From NCBI RefSeq assembly GCF_902459805.1, contig NZ_CABPST010000002.1, positions 248,001 through 312,000 of the forward strand: a stretch of DNA of 64,000 nucleotides, given 5' to 3'. The stretch is from Pandoraea bronchicola. Its GTDB lineage: Bacteria; Pseudomonadota; Gammaproteobacteria; Burkholderiales; Burkholderiaceae. Under the pieces are notes generated by a model. That model saw only the letters and a program-made list of their open reading frames with translations, was not told where the DNA came from and made no database searches. This document shows, piece after piece, positions 28,938 through 39,853 of this stretch (position 1 is its first letter; each line of letters begins with the position of its first letter). A program made the translations under genes and the position numbers.

Positions 28938-30620
28938 ATGCCCATATCGCACATGCCGTACAAGCCATCCGCGCCTTCCGCTCGTCTGGACCAACTCCCC
29001 GCCTGGCGTGCCCTGCTCACGCATCGTGACGAAATCGCCGCCCAGCACATGCGTGACTGGTTCTCCGGCGCCGGCGCCAACGCGCGCGTCGAACAGTTCT
29101 CATTGCATGCGGCCGGCCTGTATCTCGATTACTCGAAGAACCGCATTACCGAAAAAACACGCACGCTGCTCACGCATCTGGCACGTGAGTGCGACCTGCC
29201 TGCCAAGCGCGATGCCATGTGGGCCGGCGAACATGTGAACGTCACGGAAAACCGTGCAGCGTTGCACGTTGCGTTGCGTGCGCCGAAGGGCACGGTCTTT
29301 CGCGATACCACAGGAGACGTTAGCGGCGGCGTGTTCGAAACGCTCGCGCGCATGCGCGCTTTCAGCGAAAGCGTGCGCGAGGGACACTGGGTCGGAGCGA
29401 CCGGAAAGCGCATCAGGCATCTGATCAATGTCGGCATCGGCGGCTCGGATCTGGGCCCACGCCTAGTGTGCGATGCCTTGGCCGTCTATGGCCGCCGGGA
29501 TCTGAGCGCGCATTTCATCGCCAACGTCGATCCGACCGAACTGGCGCGCACGCTGCCTTCGCTCGACCCGGAAACCACGCTCGTCGTCGTCTGCTCAAAA
29601 ACGTTCACCACGCTCGAGACCATGACTAACGCGCACACGATTCGCGCATGGTTCCTTGCGAACGGCATTCCGGAGAGCGAGCTCGGCAAGCATTTTGTTG
29701 CGGTATCGACGAACGTCGACGAGGCCATGGGCTTCGGTATTCGCCGTGAGAACGTATTCGAGTTCGGCGAATGGGTCGGCGGTCGCTATTCGCTCTGGTC
29801 GTCGATCGGGCTCATCATCATGCTGTATCTGGGCGCGCAGCATTTCGATGCACTGCTCGCCGGTGCGCATGCGATGGACGAACACTTCCGCAGTGCCCCG
29901 CTCGAAGCCAATATGCCTGCACTGCTAGGCTTGATCGGCATCTGGTATCGGAATTTCTTCGATGCACAAACGCTTTCCATCGCGCCCTACACCGACGCAC
30001 TCCAGAAGCTGCCTCCATATCTCCAGCAGTTGGACATGGAAAGCAACGGCAAGTCGGCACAGATCGACGGGGTGCCCGTCGCATGGCAAACCGCGCCGAT
30101 CATCTGGGGCGAGCCGGGCACGAACGGCCAACACGCCTACTTCCAGATGCTGCACCAGGGCACTACCCTTGTGCCGGTGGACTTCGTCGCAGTACTTGAA
30201 CCGCAATACAACGCGCCGATCTATCTCGACCATCACCGTAAGCTGCTCGCCAATTGCTTTGCGCAAAGTGAAGCATTGCTGCAAGGCGGCTCGATGGCGA
30301 CAGCCGAACAGGCGGGCGGTCCGTTGGGTGCGCAGCGCCGTTTCGACGGCAACCGGCCGAGCAATACGCTCGTGATCGACAAGTTGTCACCGGAACGTCT
30401 GGGCGCCCTGATTGCGCTCTACGAACACAAGGTGTTCGTGCAGGCCGCCGTCTGGAACATTAATCCGTTCGACCAGTGGGGTGTCGAACTCGGCAAGACG
30501 CTTTGCCGTGCGATCGAGCCGGAGCTCGTCGACCCCGACTCCCTTAGGCCAGACGCGCACGACGCCTCAACGAACTCGCTGATTCGCATGGCAGGCGAAG
30601 CCCTGAGAGCCAAGCGCTAG
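28938..30620 (+). CDS. pgi: glucose-6-phosphate isomerase
   Basis: Interconverts glucose-6-phosphate and fructose-6-phosphate. At 560 residues it is the full-length bacterial form. Both PGI signatures are visible: the DLGPRLVCDAL and VVVCSKTFTTLETMTN regions in the first half, and NPFDQWGVELGKTL near the C-terminus. An ATG 15 bases further in (MPYKPSAPS) is equally likely as the start; neither has a clear Shine-Dalgarno. It converges on the ybbA gene. Confidence 0.97.
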   Translation: MPISHMPYKPSAPSARLDQLPAWRALLTHRDEIAAQHMRDWFSGAGANARVEQFSLHAAGLYLDYSKNRITEKTRTLLTHLARECDLPAKRDAMWAGEHVNVTENRAALHVALRAPKGTVFRDTTGDVSGGVFETLARMRAFSESVREGHWVGATGKRIRHLINVGIGGSDLGPRLVCDALAVYGRRDLSAHFIANVDPTELARTLPSLDPETTLVVVCSKTFTTLETMTNAHTIRAWFLANGIPESELGKHFVAVSTNVDEAMGFGIRRENVFEFGEWVGGRYSLWSSIGLIIMLYLGAQHFDALLAGAHAMDEHFRSAPLEANMPALLGLIGIWYRNFFDAQTLSIAPYTDALQKLPPYLQQLDMESNGKSAQIDGVPVAWQTAPIIWGEPGTNGQHAYFQMLHQGTTLVPVDFVAVLEPQYNAPIYLDHHRKLLANCFAQSEALLQGGSMATAEQAGGPLGAQRRFDGNRPSNTLVIDKLSPERLGALIALYEHKVFVQAAVWNINPFDQWGVELGKTLCRAIEPELVDPDSLRPDAHDASTNSLIRMAGEALRAKR

Positions 30621-30692
30621 CACTCGTAAAGCCCCGTTTGCGCAGCCATCAGACAGGTGGCCGCGGCAACATGGGGCGCCCACTCCGGCCAG

Positions 30693-31385
30693 TCAACCAG
30701 AAGCGCCGTTGACCAACCGCCCTCCGGCGAGCTGCACCGTCGCATCGCAACGTTGTGCAATCGCCAGATCGTGCGTGACGAGCACCAGCGTCGCCCCACT
30801 CGCCTCGTTGAGCGAGAACATCAGATCGATGACCCGCTCGCCCGTCGCCGTATCCAGACTGCCCGTGGGCTCGTCGGCAAACAGCACGGCCGGCTCAGTG
30901 ACAAAGGCGCGCGCGAGCGCTACCCGCTGCTGTTCGCCGCCGGAGAGCTGCTTGGGATAATGCGTCAGTCGCGCCCCCAATCCCACCTGCTCAAGCAATT
31001 TGACGGCACGATTGCGCACCTCACGTGTCTCACCCAACAATTCGAGCGGCAGCATCACGTTCTCGAGTGCCGTCAGATGCGGCATCAGTTGGAACGATTG
31101 GAAGACGAAACCGACGGCACCACGTCGCAGCGCAGCCCGGCCCTCTTCGTCGAGATCACCGAGCGACTTGCCCAGCAGCGTAATGCCGCCATCGGTCGCG
31201 GTGTCGAGTCCGGCCATCAAACCCAGCAGCGTCGACTTCCCGGACCCCGATGCGCCGACGATAGCCACGCTCTGGCCTTTCGCGACGGAGAAATCGATAT
31301 CCTGCAAAATGACTAGCTCACCGGTGGCGTCGCGCAACCGTTTGCCCAGGCCCCGCACCTCAATAACGTTTTCGGAAAACGACAT
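30693..31385 (-). CDS. ybbA: ABC transporter ATP-binding protein, YbbA/LolD type
   Basis: A 230-residue ATPase of the LolD/MacB group. Walker A is GASGSGKST, the signature LSGGEQQRVALARAF and Walker B VLFADEPTGSLD, all canonical. I start at MSFSENVIEV. The ATG shares the palindrome CATG with the start of the divergent esterase gene, so the two coding regions overlap by two bases. In E. coli ybbA is followed by the YbbP permease gene, but here the gene ends against convergent pgi and no permease is present. It may partner with a permease encoded elsewhere. Confidence 0.9.
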   Translation of the reverse strand: MSFSENVIEVRGLGKRLRDATGELVILQDIDFSVAKGQSVAIVGASGSGKSTLLGLMAGLDTATDGGITLLGKSLGDLDEEGRAALRRGAVGFVFQSFQLMPHLTALENVMLPLELLGETREVRNRAVKLLEQVGLGARLTHYPKQLSGGEQQRVALARAFVTEPAVLFADEPTGSLDTATGERVIDLMFSLNEASGATLVLVTHDLAIAQRCDATVQLAGGRLVNGASG

Positions 31386-32082
31386 GGCAAGAAGAGAGTT
31401 CTTGAAATTGGCCGCCTCAGCCCTCGTAGGCTGGTGCATGCTGTCAGGGACCGCGGCGAGCGCGGCAAGTTCGGGGGCGCCGACGATTTTGGTCGTAGGC
31501 GACAGCCTGTCTGCGGAATATGGCATCGCGCGCGGCGCCGGCTGGGTCAATTTGATGCAACAGACGATCACGCAAAGCGGCTTCGATTATAACGTCGTCA
31601 ACGCGAGTATCAGCGGTGACACAACGAGCGGCGGACGCGCCCGTCTGGCACCGCTGCTCGAGCGCTATCACCCCGCCGTCACGATCCTGGAACTGGGAGG
31701 CAACGATGCGCTGCGCGGCATTCCGCTGGATCTCACGCGCACCAACCTGCGCGAGATGATCGCCGCAGCGCGCAAGGCAGGCAGCCGGGTCATCGTCGTC
31801 GGCATGCGCATTCCGCCCAACTACGGCCCCGACTACAGCGAGCAGTTTTTTAATATGTTCTCCGCCGTCGCCAAACAGGAAAAGACGGGCTACGTGCCTT
31901 TCCTGCTCGCTGGTGTGATCGAACACCCCGACTGGTTCCAGCAAGACCAGATTCATCCCCTGGCGAAGGCACATCCGCAAATTCTGCAGAACGTCTGGCC
32001 GACGGTGAAGCCGTTGCTCAAACCCGCCGGCAAAGCTCCCGCCAAAGCGGCGGATTCGCGGACCCCAAAGTCCGGCGCATAA
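31384..32082 (+). CDS. tesA: GDSL-type arylesterase / acyl-CoA thioesterase I, exported
   Basis: SGNH-fold esterase of 232 residues. The nucleophile is S41 in VVGDSLSAEYG; block III shows ELGGNDALRG and the catalytic Asp-His pair is in DQIHPLAKAHPQI. The N-terminus MARREFLKLAAS has adjacent arginines followed by FLK. It resembles a twin-arginine export signal, with cleavage likely after SGTAASA. Starting here is needed to keep the signal. Its ATG overlaps the ybbA ATG on the other strand. A strong bidirectional terminator follows. Confidence 0.92.
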   Translation: MARREFLKLAASALVGWCMLSGTAASAASSGAPTILVVGDSLSAEYGIARGAGWVNLMQQTITQSGFDYNVVNASISGDTTSGGRARLAPLLERYHPAVTILELGGNDALRGIPLDLTRTNLREMIAAARKAGSRVIVVGMRIPPNYGPDYSEQFFNMFSAVAKQEKTGYVPFLLAGVIEHPDWFQQDQIHPLAKAHPQILQNVWPTVKPLLKPAGKAPAKAADSRTPKSGA

Positions 32083-32110
32083 AAAAACGCGGCCGATTGG
32101 CCGCGTTTTT
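32083..32110. terminator. bidirectional intrinsic terminator between tesA and ppiD
   Basis: Twelve-base arms, AAAAACGCGGCC and GGCCGCGTTTTT, around GATT. A and T tracts on the two sides let it act on both strands. It begins at the tesA stop and lies 28 bases past the ppiD stop. Confidence 0.92.
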
Positions 32111-32137
32111 CTTTCCATTCATGCCTCGGCGAACCGA

Positions 32138-34060
32138 TCAAGCACCTGCCTTCGTGACATCGTTGACCACCTTGACCTTCGAGCGTGCACGCAGGTCACC
32201 CAGCCATGCATTCCATTCAGCCTGGGCTGCCAGTTGGTTGAGTTGCTGTGCTTCAGCGGCAAGACGCTGGGCATCCTGCTCGGCCGGTTGCGTCACCTTG
32301 CTGATGCGATACACCGCGTAGCCCTGACCTTCGCCCAGCGCCACGCCGACATACGCCGGCAGCTTGGCCGTGTCGGCACCGAAGATTGCGGTCAGCGCCG
32401 TCGCCGGCAGCTTGCCCGGGTTGTCACGCGAAATGGTCTGTGCGGCACCGAAGGTTGCATCGCCCCCCTTCTTCAGGGCATCGAGCTTGGCTTCGCCGGC
32501 CTTCTTGGCTTCCTGATCCGCCAGATCGGCAATCGCCTTCTCTTTGACTTGCGCCTCGATCTGCGCGAGCGGCGGCGTTGCGGCCGGATGGTAGTTCACC
32601 ACATGCGCCGATACGAGCACGCCCTGACCGACATCCACGGCCTCGGTGTTGCGCTTGTTCTTGAGCGATTCATCACCGAACACCGCCTTGAGCAACTTCT
32701 CATTACCCAACGGGCTCTGCGCCTGCGACGGGTCCGGCGTACGCGTGACCTTTGCCGACATCACCTTCAGGTTCAGCTTGTCGGCCACCGGCTGCAGGCT
32801 GTCGGGTTGCTCGTACACGGCATTGGTGAATTGATCGGCCAGCTTGGCATATGCCTTCGCCGACTCCTGCTGGCGATACTGATCGGCCAGTTGGCCCTTC
32901 ACTTCATCGAACGACTTCGTTTGCGCCGGCTTGATACCGGTCAGCTTGATGATGTGATAGCCGAAATCGCTCTTCACGACATCGCTCACGTCACCGTTGC
33001 CCTTGAGGGCGAACGTGGCATCGGCGAACGGCTTGACCATCGCGTCGCGCGCGAAGAAGCCAAGGTCGCCTCCGTTCGCCTTCGAGCCCGGATCGTCCGA
33101 GTTCTCGCCGGCGAGCTTGGCGAAGTCGTTCGGGTTCTGCTTGATCTGCGCGAGCAATGCCTCGGCTTTGGCCTTGGCCTTGGCGTGATCGGCGGGCGAT
33201 GCATCAGCCGGCGACGCGATCAGGATGTGCGACGCGCGACGCTCTTCCTGCGTCGTGTATTGCTTCAGATTGTCGTTGTACAGCTTGCGCAGCACGTCGT
33301 CGCTCGCAGGTGTTTGCGCCGATGCCGGCATGGCCTTCGGATCGAGTACCACGTATTGGATTTCGGCTGATTCCGGCGTCTGGAACGCGGCCTTGTGCGC
33401 ATCGTAATACGCCTGAACCTGCTGCGGCGTCGGCACGACCTTGCCTGCGAAATCCGAAACCGGGAAATTCAGCACCGAAACCTCGCGCTGCTGAGCACGC
33501 AGTTGCGCGAAGCGATCAAGCACCGCCTTGGGCAGCATGGCGCTCGCCTGCACACTAGCCGGCAGTTGGTTCGACGCCAGCTCGAAACGAATTTGCGCTT
33601 CGAGTCGCTGCGGCGTGAGGTTCTGCGCGGCCAGCATTTGCTCGTACTTCGCCTGATCGATCGAGCCGTCCGGACGACGCAGTTGCGCAATCGCCGGGAT
33701 GGCGAGCAGCGCTTCGCGCACTTGAGCGTCAGGCACCGACAGCTGCTTCTTGAGCGTTTCCTGCGTAAGCAGCTTTTGCTGGATCAGGTTATCGAGCACA
33801 GCACCGCGCATTTCAGGCGTGTTGATCTGGCTCGCATCGACTGCGCCACCAAACATTTGCTGCATGCGCTCGGTCTGCGCGCGCAGCACGCTGTCGTATT
33901 CCTGACGTGTCACGGTCTGATCGCCGACCTTGGCAATCGTGCTGGCATCCGCGGCGTACTCTTGCAAGCCATGAACGCCGAACACCACGAACGACGGGAC
34001 GATCAGCACCGTCAGGAAGATGAGGACCAAGCGTTGATGACGGCGGATGAAGTCGAACAT
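32138..34060 (-). CDS. ppiD: membrane-anchored periplasmic folding factor PpiD (SurA_N and parvulin domains)
   Basis: Periplasmic chaperone tethered to the inner membrane near the Sec exit. The 640-residue protein starts MFDFIRRHQRLVLIF. Residues 11-34 form the anchor, followed by a SurA-like N-terminal chaperone region and one parvulin domain near residues 265-360 (RRASHILI, GGDLGFFARD, FGYHIIKLTGI). The C-terminal half is helical and poorly conserved. It is the last gene of the minus-strand proteostasis run. Upstream lie the tRNA genes with their own terminator, so ppiD must have a promoter in the short gap 34061-34106. Confidence 0.95.
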   Translation of the reverse strand: MFDFIRRHQRLVLIFLTVLIVPSFVVFGVHGLQEYAADASTIAKVGDQTVTRQEYDSVLRAQTERMQQMFGGAVDASQINTPEMRGAVLDNLIQQKLLTQETLKKQLSVPDAQVREALLAIPAIAQLRRPDGSIDQAKYEQMLAAQNLTPQRLEAQIRFELASNQLPASVQASAMLPKAVLDRFAQLRAQQREVSVLNFPVSDFAGKVVPTPQQVQAYYDAHKAAFQTPESAEIQYVVLDPKAMPASAQTPASDDVLRKLYNDNLKQYTTQEERRASHILIASPADASPADHAKAKAKAEALLAQIKQNPNDFAKLAGENSDDPGSKANGGDLGFFARDAMVKPFADATFALKGNGDVSDVVKSDFGYHIIKLTGIKPAQTKSFDEVKGQLADQYRQQESAKAYAKLADQFTNAVYEQPDSLQPVADKLNLKVMSAKVTRTPDPSQAQSPLGNEKLLKAVFGDESLKNKRNTEAVDVGQGVLVSAHVVNYHPAATPPLAQIEAQVKEKAIADLADQEAKKAGEAKLDALKKGGDATFGAAQTISRDNPGKLPATALTAIFGADTAKLPAYVGVALGEGQGYAVYRISKVTQPAEQDAQRLAAEAQQLNQLAAQAEWNAWLGDLRARSKVKVVNDVTKAGA

Positions 34061-34106
34061 ACGAAATCGGAAAAGTCGTCTAGAGCGTCTTAGGACGTCA
34101 TATGGC

Positions 34107-34134
34107 AAAAAAGGCGAACCGAAGTTCGCCTTTT
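34107..34134 (-). terminator. intrinsic terminator after the tRNA genes
   Basis: On the minus strand, AAAAGGCGAAC pairs with GTTCGCCTTTT around TTCG, followed by more T. It begins eight bases after the tRNA-Asp CCA end and separates the tRNAs from ppiD. Confidence 0.9.
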
Positions 34135-34141
34135 CACAATT

Positions 34142-34218
34142 TGGCGGAGCGGACGGGGCTCGAACCCGCGACCCCCGGCGTGACAGGCCGGTATTCTAAC
34201 CAACTGAACTACCGCTCC
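34142..34218 (-). tRNA. tRNA-Asp (GTC)
   Basis: 77 nucleotides including an encoded CCA. Acceptor arms are GGAGCGG and CCGCTCC with G as discriminator. The anticodon loop reads CTGTCAC, giving GUC for aspartate, and the T loop GTTCGAGCC is intact. It lies 16 bases after tRNA-Val on the same strand. Confidence 0.97.
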
Positions 34219-34234
34219 CCAAGATATCTGGAAC

Positions 34235-34310
34235 TGGTGGGTGCTGAGGGGCTCGAACCCCCGACCTACGCCTTGTAAGGGCGCCGCTCTACCAGCTGAG
34301 CTAAGCACCC
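34235..34310 (-). tRNA. tRNA-Val (TAC)
   Basis: 76 nucleotides including an encoded CCA. Acceptor arms are GGGTGCT and AGCACCC with discriminator A. The anticodon loop reads CTTACAA, giving UAC for valine. It lies 59 bases downstream of hupB on the same strand, so it may share the hupB transcript as well as the tRNA-Asp message. Confidence 0.97.
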
Positions 34311-34369
34311 GTTCCCGATTCAAGTGTTGTTCTTGCTACTGCTGTTCCCTGCCGAAGCAGGAAAGCTCG

Positions 34370-34642
34370 TTAGTTTAACGTATCTTTCAAACCTTTGCCA
34401 GGGCGAAATTTCGGAACCTTCGCTGCCTTGATCTTGATCGCGTCACCCGTGCGCGGATTACGCCCCGTGCGCGGCGCTCGCTTCGCGACGTGGAACGTGC
34501 CAAAACCGACCAGCGTAACCGACTCGCCCTTCTTCAGGGATTTCTTTACTGCCCCCAACAATGCATCAAGTGCTCGACCGGCAGCAGCCTTCGAGACATC
34601 TGCCTCACTCGCGATATGATCGATCAGTTCCGTCTTGTTCAC
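34370..34642 (-). CDS. hupB: DNA-binding protein HU-beta
   Basis: Nucleoid protein of 90 residues. The sequence [27 protein letters not shown] and the beta-arm signature [18 protein letters not shown] are diagnostic for HU. Translation begins with GTG, five bases after AGGGGG. A good sigma-70 promoter lies about 93 bases upstream. The gene stands directly downstream of lon, as in many proteobacteria, but is separated by a terminator. Confidence 0.97.
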   Translation of the reverse strand: MNKTELIDHIASEADVSKAAAGRALDALLGAVKKSLKKGESVTLVGFGTFHVAKRAPRTGRNPRTGDAIKIKAAKVPKFRPGKGLKDTLN

Positions 34643-34734
34643 TGTAACCCCCTTGCAAGGATAGTAGGCGATTGAGCCGCGGAGGCGCTCTTTGCGCGCC
34701 TTGACATCGATCTGCGAGGTCCGCTGGCTTTGCC

Positions 34735-34763
34735 ATTAGACAAGCCGCAAACCCTGATGTCAA
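34735..34763 (-). promoter_or_regulatory. sigma-70 promoter of hupB
   Basis: On the minus strand TTGACA (34758-34763), a 17-base spacer, and TCTAAT (34735-34740). The -35 is perfect and the -10 differs at one base. It sits between the lon terminator and hupB. Confidence 0.8.
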
Positions 34764-34846
34764 GCCGTTTTGCGCCCTTTTGACTGCATAGGAAGCACTC
34801 CTGAATCTGCGCATTCCGGTCGCCACTTTCGAGCACTATGCGTGAA

Positions 34847-34879
34847 TAAAAAAAGCCCGGGGAAAACCCCGAGCTTTTT
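34847..34879 (-). terminator. intrinsic terminator of lon
   Basis: On the minus strand AGCTCGGGG pairs with CCCCGGGCT (one mismatch) around TTTT, followed by a run of seven T. It lies about 65 bases past the lon stop. Confidence 0.88.
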
Positions 34880-34941
34880 GTCCATTTTCGATCTGACGAA
34901 CGACGACCGCCAAAGTCGTCGCGCCAGATAAAAAACGACCG

Positions 34942-37362
34942 TCAGTGCTTGATGACTTCCTGCTTGCCGCTTGCGTCCGTATTCGGCGTAACCGGTGCAG
35001 CCTTGGCTTCGTCTTCCGGCAGCGGCACCGGCGCATGCTCCAACGCCAGTTCGAGCACCTTGTCGATCCAGCGCACCGGCACGATCTCCAGCGCGTTCTT
35101 GACCGTGTCGGGAATCTCTGCGAGATCCTTCACGTTCTCTTCCGGAATCAACACGAGCTTGATGCCGCCACGGTGAGCCGCGAGCAACTTCTCCTTGAGA
35201 CCACCGATCGGCAGCACTTCGCCGCGCAGCGTGATCTCACCGGTCATCGCCACATCCGCACGCACCGGAATACCGGTGAGCACCGAGACGAGCGCCGTCG
35301 TCATTGCGATACCAGCAGACGGGCCGTCCTTCGGTGTCGCACCTTCCGGCACGTGGATGTGAATGTCCTTCTTCTCGAACTGCTCATCCGTCACCCCCAG
35401 GCGACGGGCACGCGAACGCACAACCGAACGCGCCGCCTCGACCGACTCCTTCATCACATCGCCGAGCGAACCCGTGCGAATGATGTTGCCCTTACCCGGC
35501 ATCAGCGCAGCTTCGATGGTCAGCAGATCGCCGCCCACTTCCGTCCACGCCAGACCCGTGACCTGACCGATCTGGTTTTCCTTCATGGCCAGACCGAAGT
35601 CGAACTTGCGTACCCCCAGGAAGTTGTCGAGATTGCTCGCATCGACCTTGATCGACGAGCCTTCGACCTTCTTGAGCAACAGCATCTTCACGACCTTGCG
35701 GCAGATCTTCGAGATCTCTCGCTCGAGCGAACGCACACCGGCTTCGCGCGTGTAGTAGCGAATGATGTCGCGAATCGCGGCTTCCGTCAGATCGATCTCG
35801 CCTTCCTTCAACCCGTTGTTCTTCTTCTGCTTCGGCAGCAGATAACGCTGGGCGATGTTGACCTTCTCGTCTTCCGTATAGCCCGACAGGCGAATCACTT
35901 CCATACGGTCGAGCAGCGGCGCCGGAATATTCAGCGAGTTCGAGGTGGCCACGAACATCACGTCCGACAGATCGAAGTCGACTTCGACGTAGTGATCCGA
36001 GAACGTGTGGTTCTGCTCCGGATCAAGCACTTCGAGCAGCGCCGAACTCGGATCGCCCCGGAAGTCCATGCCCATCTTGTCCACTTCGTCGAGCAGGAAC
36101 AGCGGGTTGCGCACAGCGACCTTCGAGAGGCTCTGAAGGATCTTGCCCGGCATCGACCCGATGTAGGTGCGACGGTGACCACGAATCTCGGCCTCGTCAC
36201 GCACGCCACCCAAGGCCATGCGCACGAACTTGCGGTTCGTCGCACGCGCGATCGACTGACCGAGCGACGTCTTACCCACACCGGGGGGCCCGACCAAGCA
36301 CAGGATCGGCGCCTTGACCTTGTCCACGCGCTGTTGCACGGCAAGATACTCAAGGATGCGTTCCTTGACCTTCTCGAGACCGAAGTGGTCCTCGTCGAGT
36401 ACCTTCTCGGCGTTCGACAGATCGTTGTTCACCTTGCTCTTCTTGCGCCACGGCAGACCGACCAGCGTGTCGATGTAGTTGCGCACGACGGTGGCTTCGG
36501 CCGACATCGGCGACATCAGCTTGAGCTTCTTGAGTTCAGCGTCGGCCTTCTTCTTGGCCTCCTTCGGCAGATGCGCGGCCTTGATGCGCTTCTCGAGTTC
36601 CTCAAGATCCGCACCTTCTTCGCCTTCGCCCAGCTCCTTCTGGATCGCCTTGACCTGTTCGTTCAGGTAGTACTCGCGCTGGCTCTTCTCCATCTGGCGC
36701 TTCACGCGGCCACGGATGCGCTTTTCCACCTGGAGAATGTCGATTTCGCTCTCGAGCTGCGCGAGCAAATGCTCCAGGCGTTCGATGACCGGGAACATCT
36801 CCAGAATTTTCTGCTTTTGCTCGAGCTTGAGCGGCAGGTGGGCGGCAATGGTGTCCGCCAGACGACCCGCCTCATCGATGCCCGACAGCGACGTCAGGAT
36901 CTCGGGCGGAATCTTCTTGTTGAGCTTCACGTACTGATCGAACTGCGCCACGATCGCACGACGCAGGGCTTCGGATTCGGGCGAGTTGCCGTCATCCGGT
37001 TCGAGCGGCATGACTTCCGACGTGAACTGCGTTTCTTCTTCGTCCACGCTCAGGGTACGGGCGCGCTGAATCCCTTCGACCAGCACCTTGACGGTGCCAT
37101 CGGGCAGTTTGAGCATTTGCAGGATGTTGGCCACGCAGCCGATCTCGTAGAGATCCTTGGACGTGGGCTCATCCTTGGCCGCAGCTTTCTGCGCGACCAG
37201 CATGATGTGCTTGCCGCCTTCCATGGCGGTTTCAAGCGCTTTAATCGATTTCGGACGCCCCACGAAAAGGGGAATCACCATGTGCGGAAACACGACCACG
37301 TCGCGCAAAGGCAACAGGGGCAGTTGAATCGCTTCGGGCGGGAGGATTTGGGTGCCTGACAT
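34942..37362 (-). CDS. lon: ATP-dependent protease Lon (LonA)
   Basis: Cytoplasmic AAA+ protease for misfolded and regulatory proteins, 806 residues. The N-terminal substrate domain ([23 protein letters not shown]) is followed by a coiled-coil region. The AAA+ module has Walker [10 protein letters not shown] near residue 356 and Walker [11 protein letters not shown]. The peptidase shows the catalytic serine in DGPSAGIAM and a later lysine. I choose MSGTQILPP because GGGGA stands five bases before it; an ATG 12 bases upstream lacks a ribosome site. A heat-shock-type promoter lies upstream. Confidence 0.98.
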   Translation of the reverse strand: MSGTQILPPEAIQLPLLPLRDVVVFPHMVIPLFVGRPKSIKALETAMEGGKHIMLVAQKAAAKDEPTSKDLYEIGCVANILQMLKLPDGTVKVLVEGIQRARTLSVDEEETQFTSEVMPLEPDDGNSPESEALRRAIVAQFDQYVKLNKKIPPEILTSLSGIDEAGRLADTIAAHLPLKLEQKQKILEMFPVIERLEHLLAQLESEIDILQVEKRIRGRVKRQMEKSQREYYLNEQVKAIQKELGEGEEGADLEELEKRIKAAHLPKEAKKKADAELKKLKLMSPMSAEATVVRNYIDTLVGLPWRKKSKVNNDLSNAEKVLDEDHFGLEKVKERILEYLAVQQRVDKVKAPILCLVGPPGVGKTSLGQSIARATNRKFVRMALGGVRDEAEIRGHRRTYIGSMPGKILQSLSKVAVRNPLFLLDEVDKMGMDFRGDPSSALLEVLDPEQNHTFSDHYVEVDFDLSDVMFVATSNSLNIPAPLLDRMEVIRLSGYTEDEKVNIAQRYLLPKQKKNNGLKEGEIDLTEAAIRDIIRYYTREAGVRSLEREISKICRKVVKMLLLKKVEGSSIKVDASNLDNFLGVRKFDFGLAMKENQIGQVTGLAWTEVGGDLLTIEAALMPGKGNIIRTGSLGDVMKESVEAARSVVRSRARRLGVTDEQFEKKDIHIHVPEGATPKDGPSAGIAMTTALVSVLTGIPVRADVAMTGEITLRGEVLPIGGLKEKLLAAHRGGIKLVLIPEENVKDLAEIPDTVKNALEIVPVRWIDKVLELALEHAPVPLPEDEAKAAPVTPNTDASGKQEVIKH

Positions 37363-37401
37363 CTCGTTCCCCATATATAACGATACCGTTGTGTTCCAGC
37401 T

Positions 37402-37429
37402 AATTGAGGCCGCCGGCGAGAATTACAAG
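37402..37429 (-). promoter_or_regulatory. candidate heat-shock (sigma-32) promoter of lon
   Basis: On the minus strand CTTGTAA (37423-37429), a 13-base spacer, and CCTCAATT (37402-37409). The sigma-32 consensus is CTTGAAA and CCCCATNT with 11-16 bases between. It lies about 40 bases before the lon start, the expected place for a gene of the heat-shock regulon. Confidence 0.65.
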
Positions 37430-37501
37430 AGGGAGGAAACGCTCTTTCGCCGACAAGTTGCACCACTCGGGGTTTCATTGCCCGTGGCACTAGTATGAAG
37501 G

Positions 37502-37534
37502 AAAAAAAGCCGTCCATGTTTCCATGAACGGCTT
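37502..37534 (-). terminator. intrinsic terminator of clpX
   Basis: On the minus strand AGCCGTTCATG pairs with CATGGACGGCT (one G-T pair) around GAAA, followed by T7. It lies 23 bases past the clpX stop, so lon is transcribed separately. Confidence 0.88.
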
Positions 37535-37556
37535 CGGGTGGCGCTGAGTTGACCGT

Positions 37557-38837
<1,281 letters not shown>

Positions 38838-39073
38838 ATCTGTGTCAGCCTGCTAGCAATTTGCGCCCCGGTCGTCCCCCGCCGGGGGCGGCAAACGCGG
38901 CATACGTGAATCCCATTGTAACGCCATGCCGCGCGAGCGTGTGGCCCACCCGCGACAGCTTTAAATTCCCTTTTACGACAAAGACTTGGCGCGATCATCC
39001 GGTCTTTCGAGACGAAAACACCCGATGTCGCGCCACGCCTTTTGCCGTCAGACGGCCCGAATTTGGAACCGAA

Positions 39074-39730
39074 TCAGGGACGCTTTTCCAGCACGCGATC
39101 GATCAAACCATATTCGACGGCATCGGCCGCCGACTTGAAGTTATCGCGATCGGTGTCGCGCGCAATGACCTCGAGCGACTGGCCGGTGTTATCGGCAAGC
39201 AGGCGATTCAGCCGGTCCTTGAGCAAGAGGATTTCCCGGGCGTGGATCTCGATGTCCGACGCCTGACCGCGGGCACCGCCCAGCGGTTGGTGAATCATGA
39301 TGCGCGCGTTGGGCAGCGCGAAACGCTTGCCCTTTTCACCGGCGGCCAGCAGGAATGCGCCCATGCTCGCGGCCATCCCCAGGCATAGCGTCGAGACCGG
39401 CGGCTTGACGAATTTCATCGTGTCGTAAATCGCCAGGCCCGCCGAGACGGAACCGCCCGGCGAGTTGATGTACATCGAGATTTCCTTGTCCGGATTTTCG
39501 CTCTCGAGGAACAGCAACTGGGCGACGACGAGGTTGGCGCTCTGGTCGTTGACCTCGCCCACCAGGAAAATGATGCGCTCCTTGAGGAGTCGCGAATAGA
39601 TGTCGTAAGCGCGCTCGCCACGACCACTTTGCTCGACGACCATCGGCACGAGGCCAAGGCCTTGCGTCTCGAGGGCGGAGTTGTGTGTCGGGGAGGCGAG
39701 TTGGGCGAGCAATTCGGAACGGGTAATCAT
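39074..39730 (-). CDS. clpP: ATP-dependent Clp protease proteolytic subunit ClpP
   Basis: Serine peptidase of 218 residues that forms the double-heptamer chamber. The catalytic triad is complete: S122 in GMAASMG, H147 in MIHQPLGG and D196 in RDTDRDNF. The N-terminal part up to LVPMVVEQ includes the short propeptide and the axial loop region. It lies between tig and clpX, the conserved order. Confidence 0.98.
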   Translation of the reverse strand: MITRSELLAQLASPTHNSALETQGLGLVPMVVEQSGRGERAYDIYSRLLKERIIFLVGEVNDQSANLVVAQLLFLESENPDKEISMYINSPGGSVSAGLAIYDTMKFVKPPVSTLCLGMAASMGAFLLAAGEKGKRFALPNARIMIHQPLGGARGQASDIEIHAREILLLKDRLNRLLADNTGQSLEVIARDTDRDNFKSAADAVEYGLIDRVLEKRP

Positions 39731-39800
39731 ATCGGTTCGACCCTTCTATCGAGATGGTTTTGCGCGCCGCAGGGAGGAGGCCCGGAGGCCATTTGGAAAA

Positions 39801-39832
39801 GAACCGCCACGGCCTTGCGGCCGCAGCGGTTC
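39801..39832 (-). terminator. hairpin between tig and clpP
   Basis: Outer arms GAACCGC and GCGGTTC enclose an inner GGCC/GGCC stem. On the minus strand a short TTTTCC follows. It probably attenuates tig transcripts before clpP, but the U tract is weak. Confidence 0.45.
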
Positions 39833-39853
39833 AATCGGTCGTGTCGCGTTCGA

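Noticed and set aside
34945-37359. An 804-codon open frame on the plus strand opposite lon
   Set aside because: Same reason: it mirrors lon, with an arginine/histidine-rich composition and no motifs.
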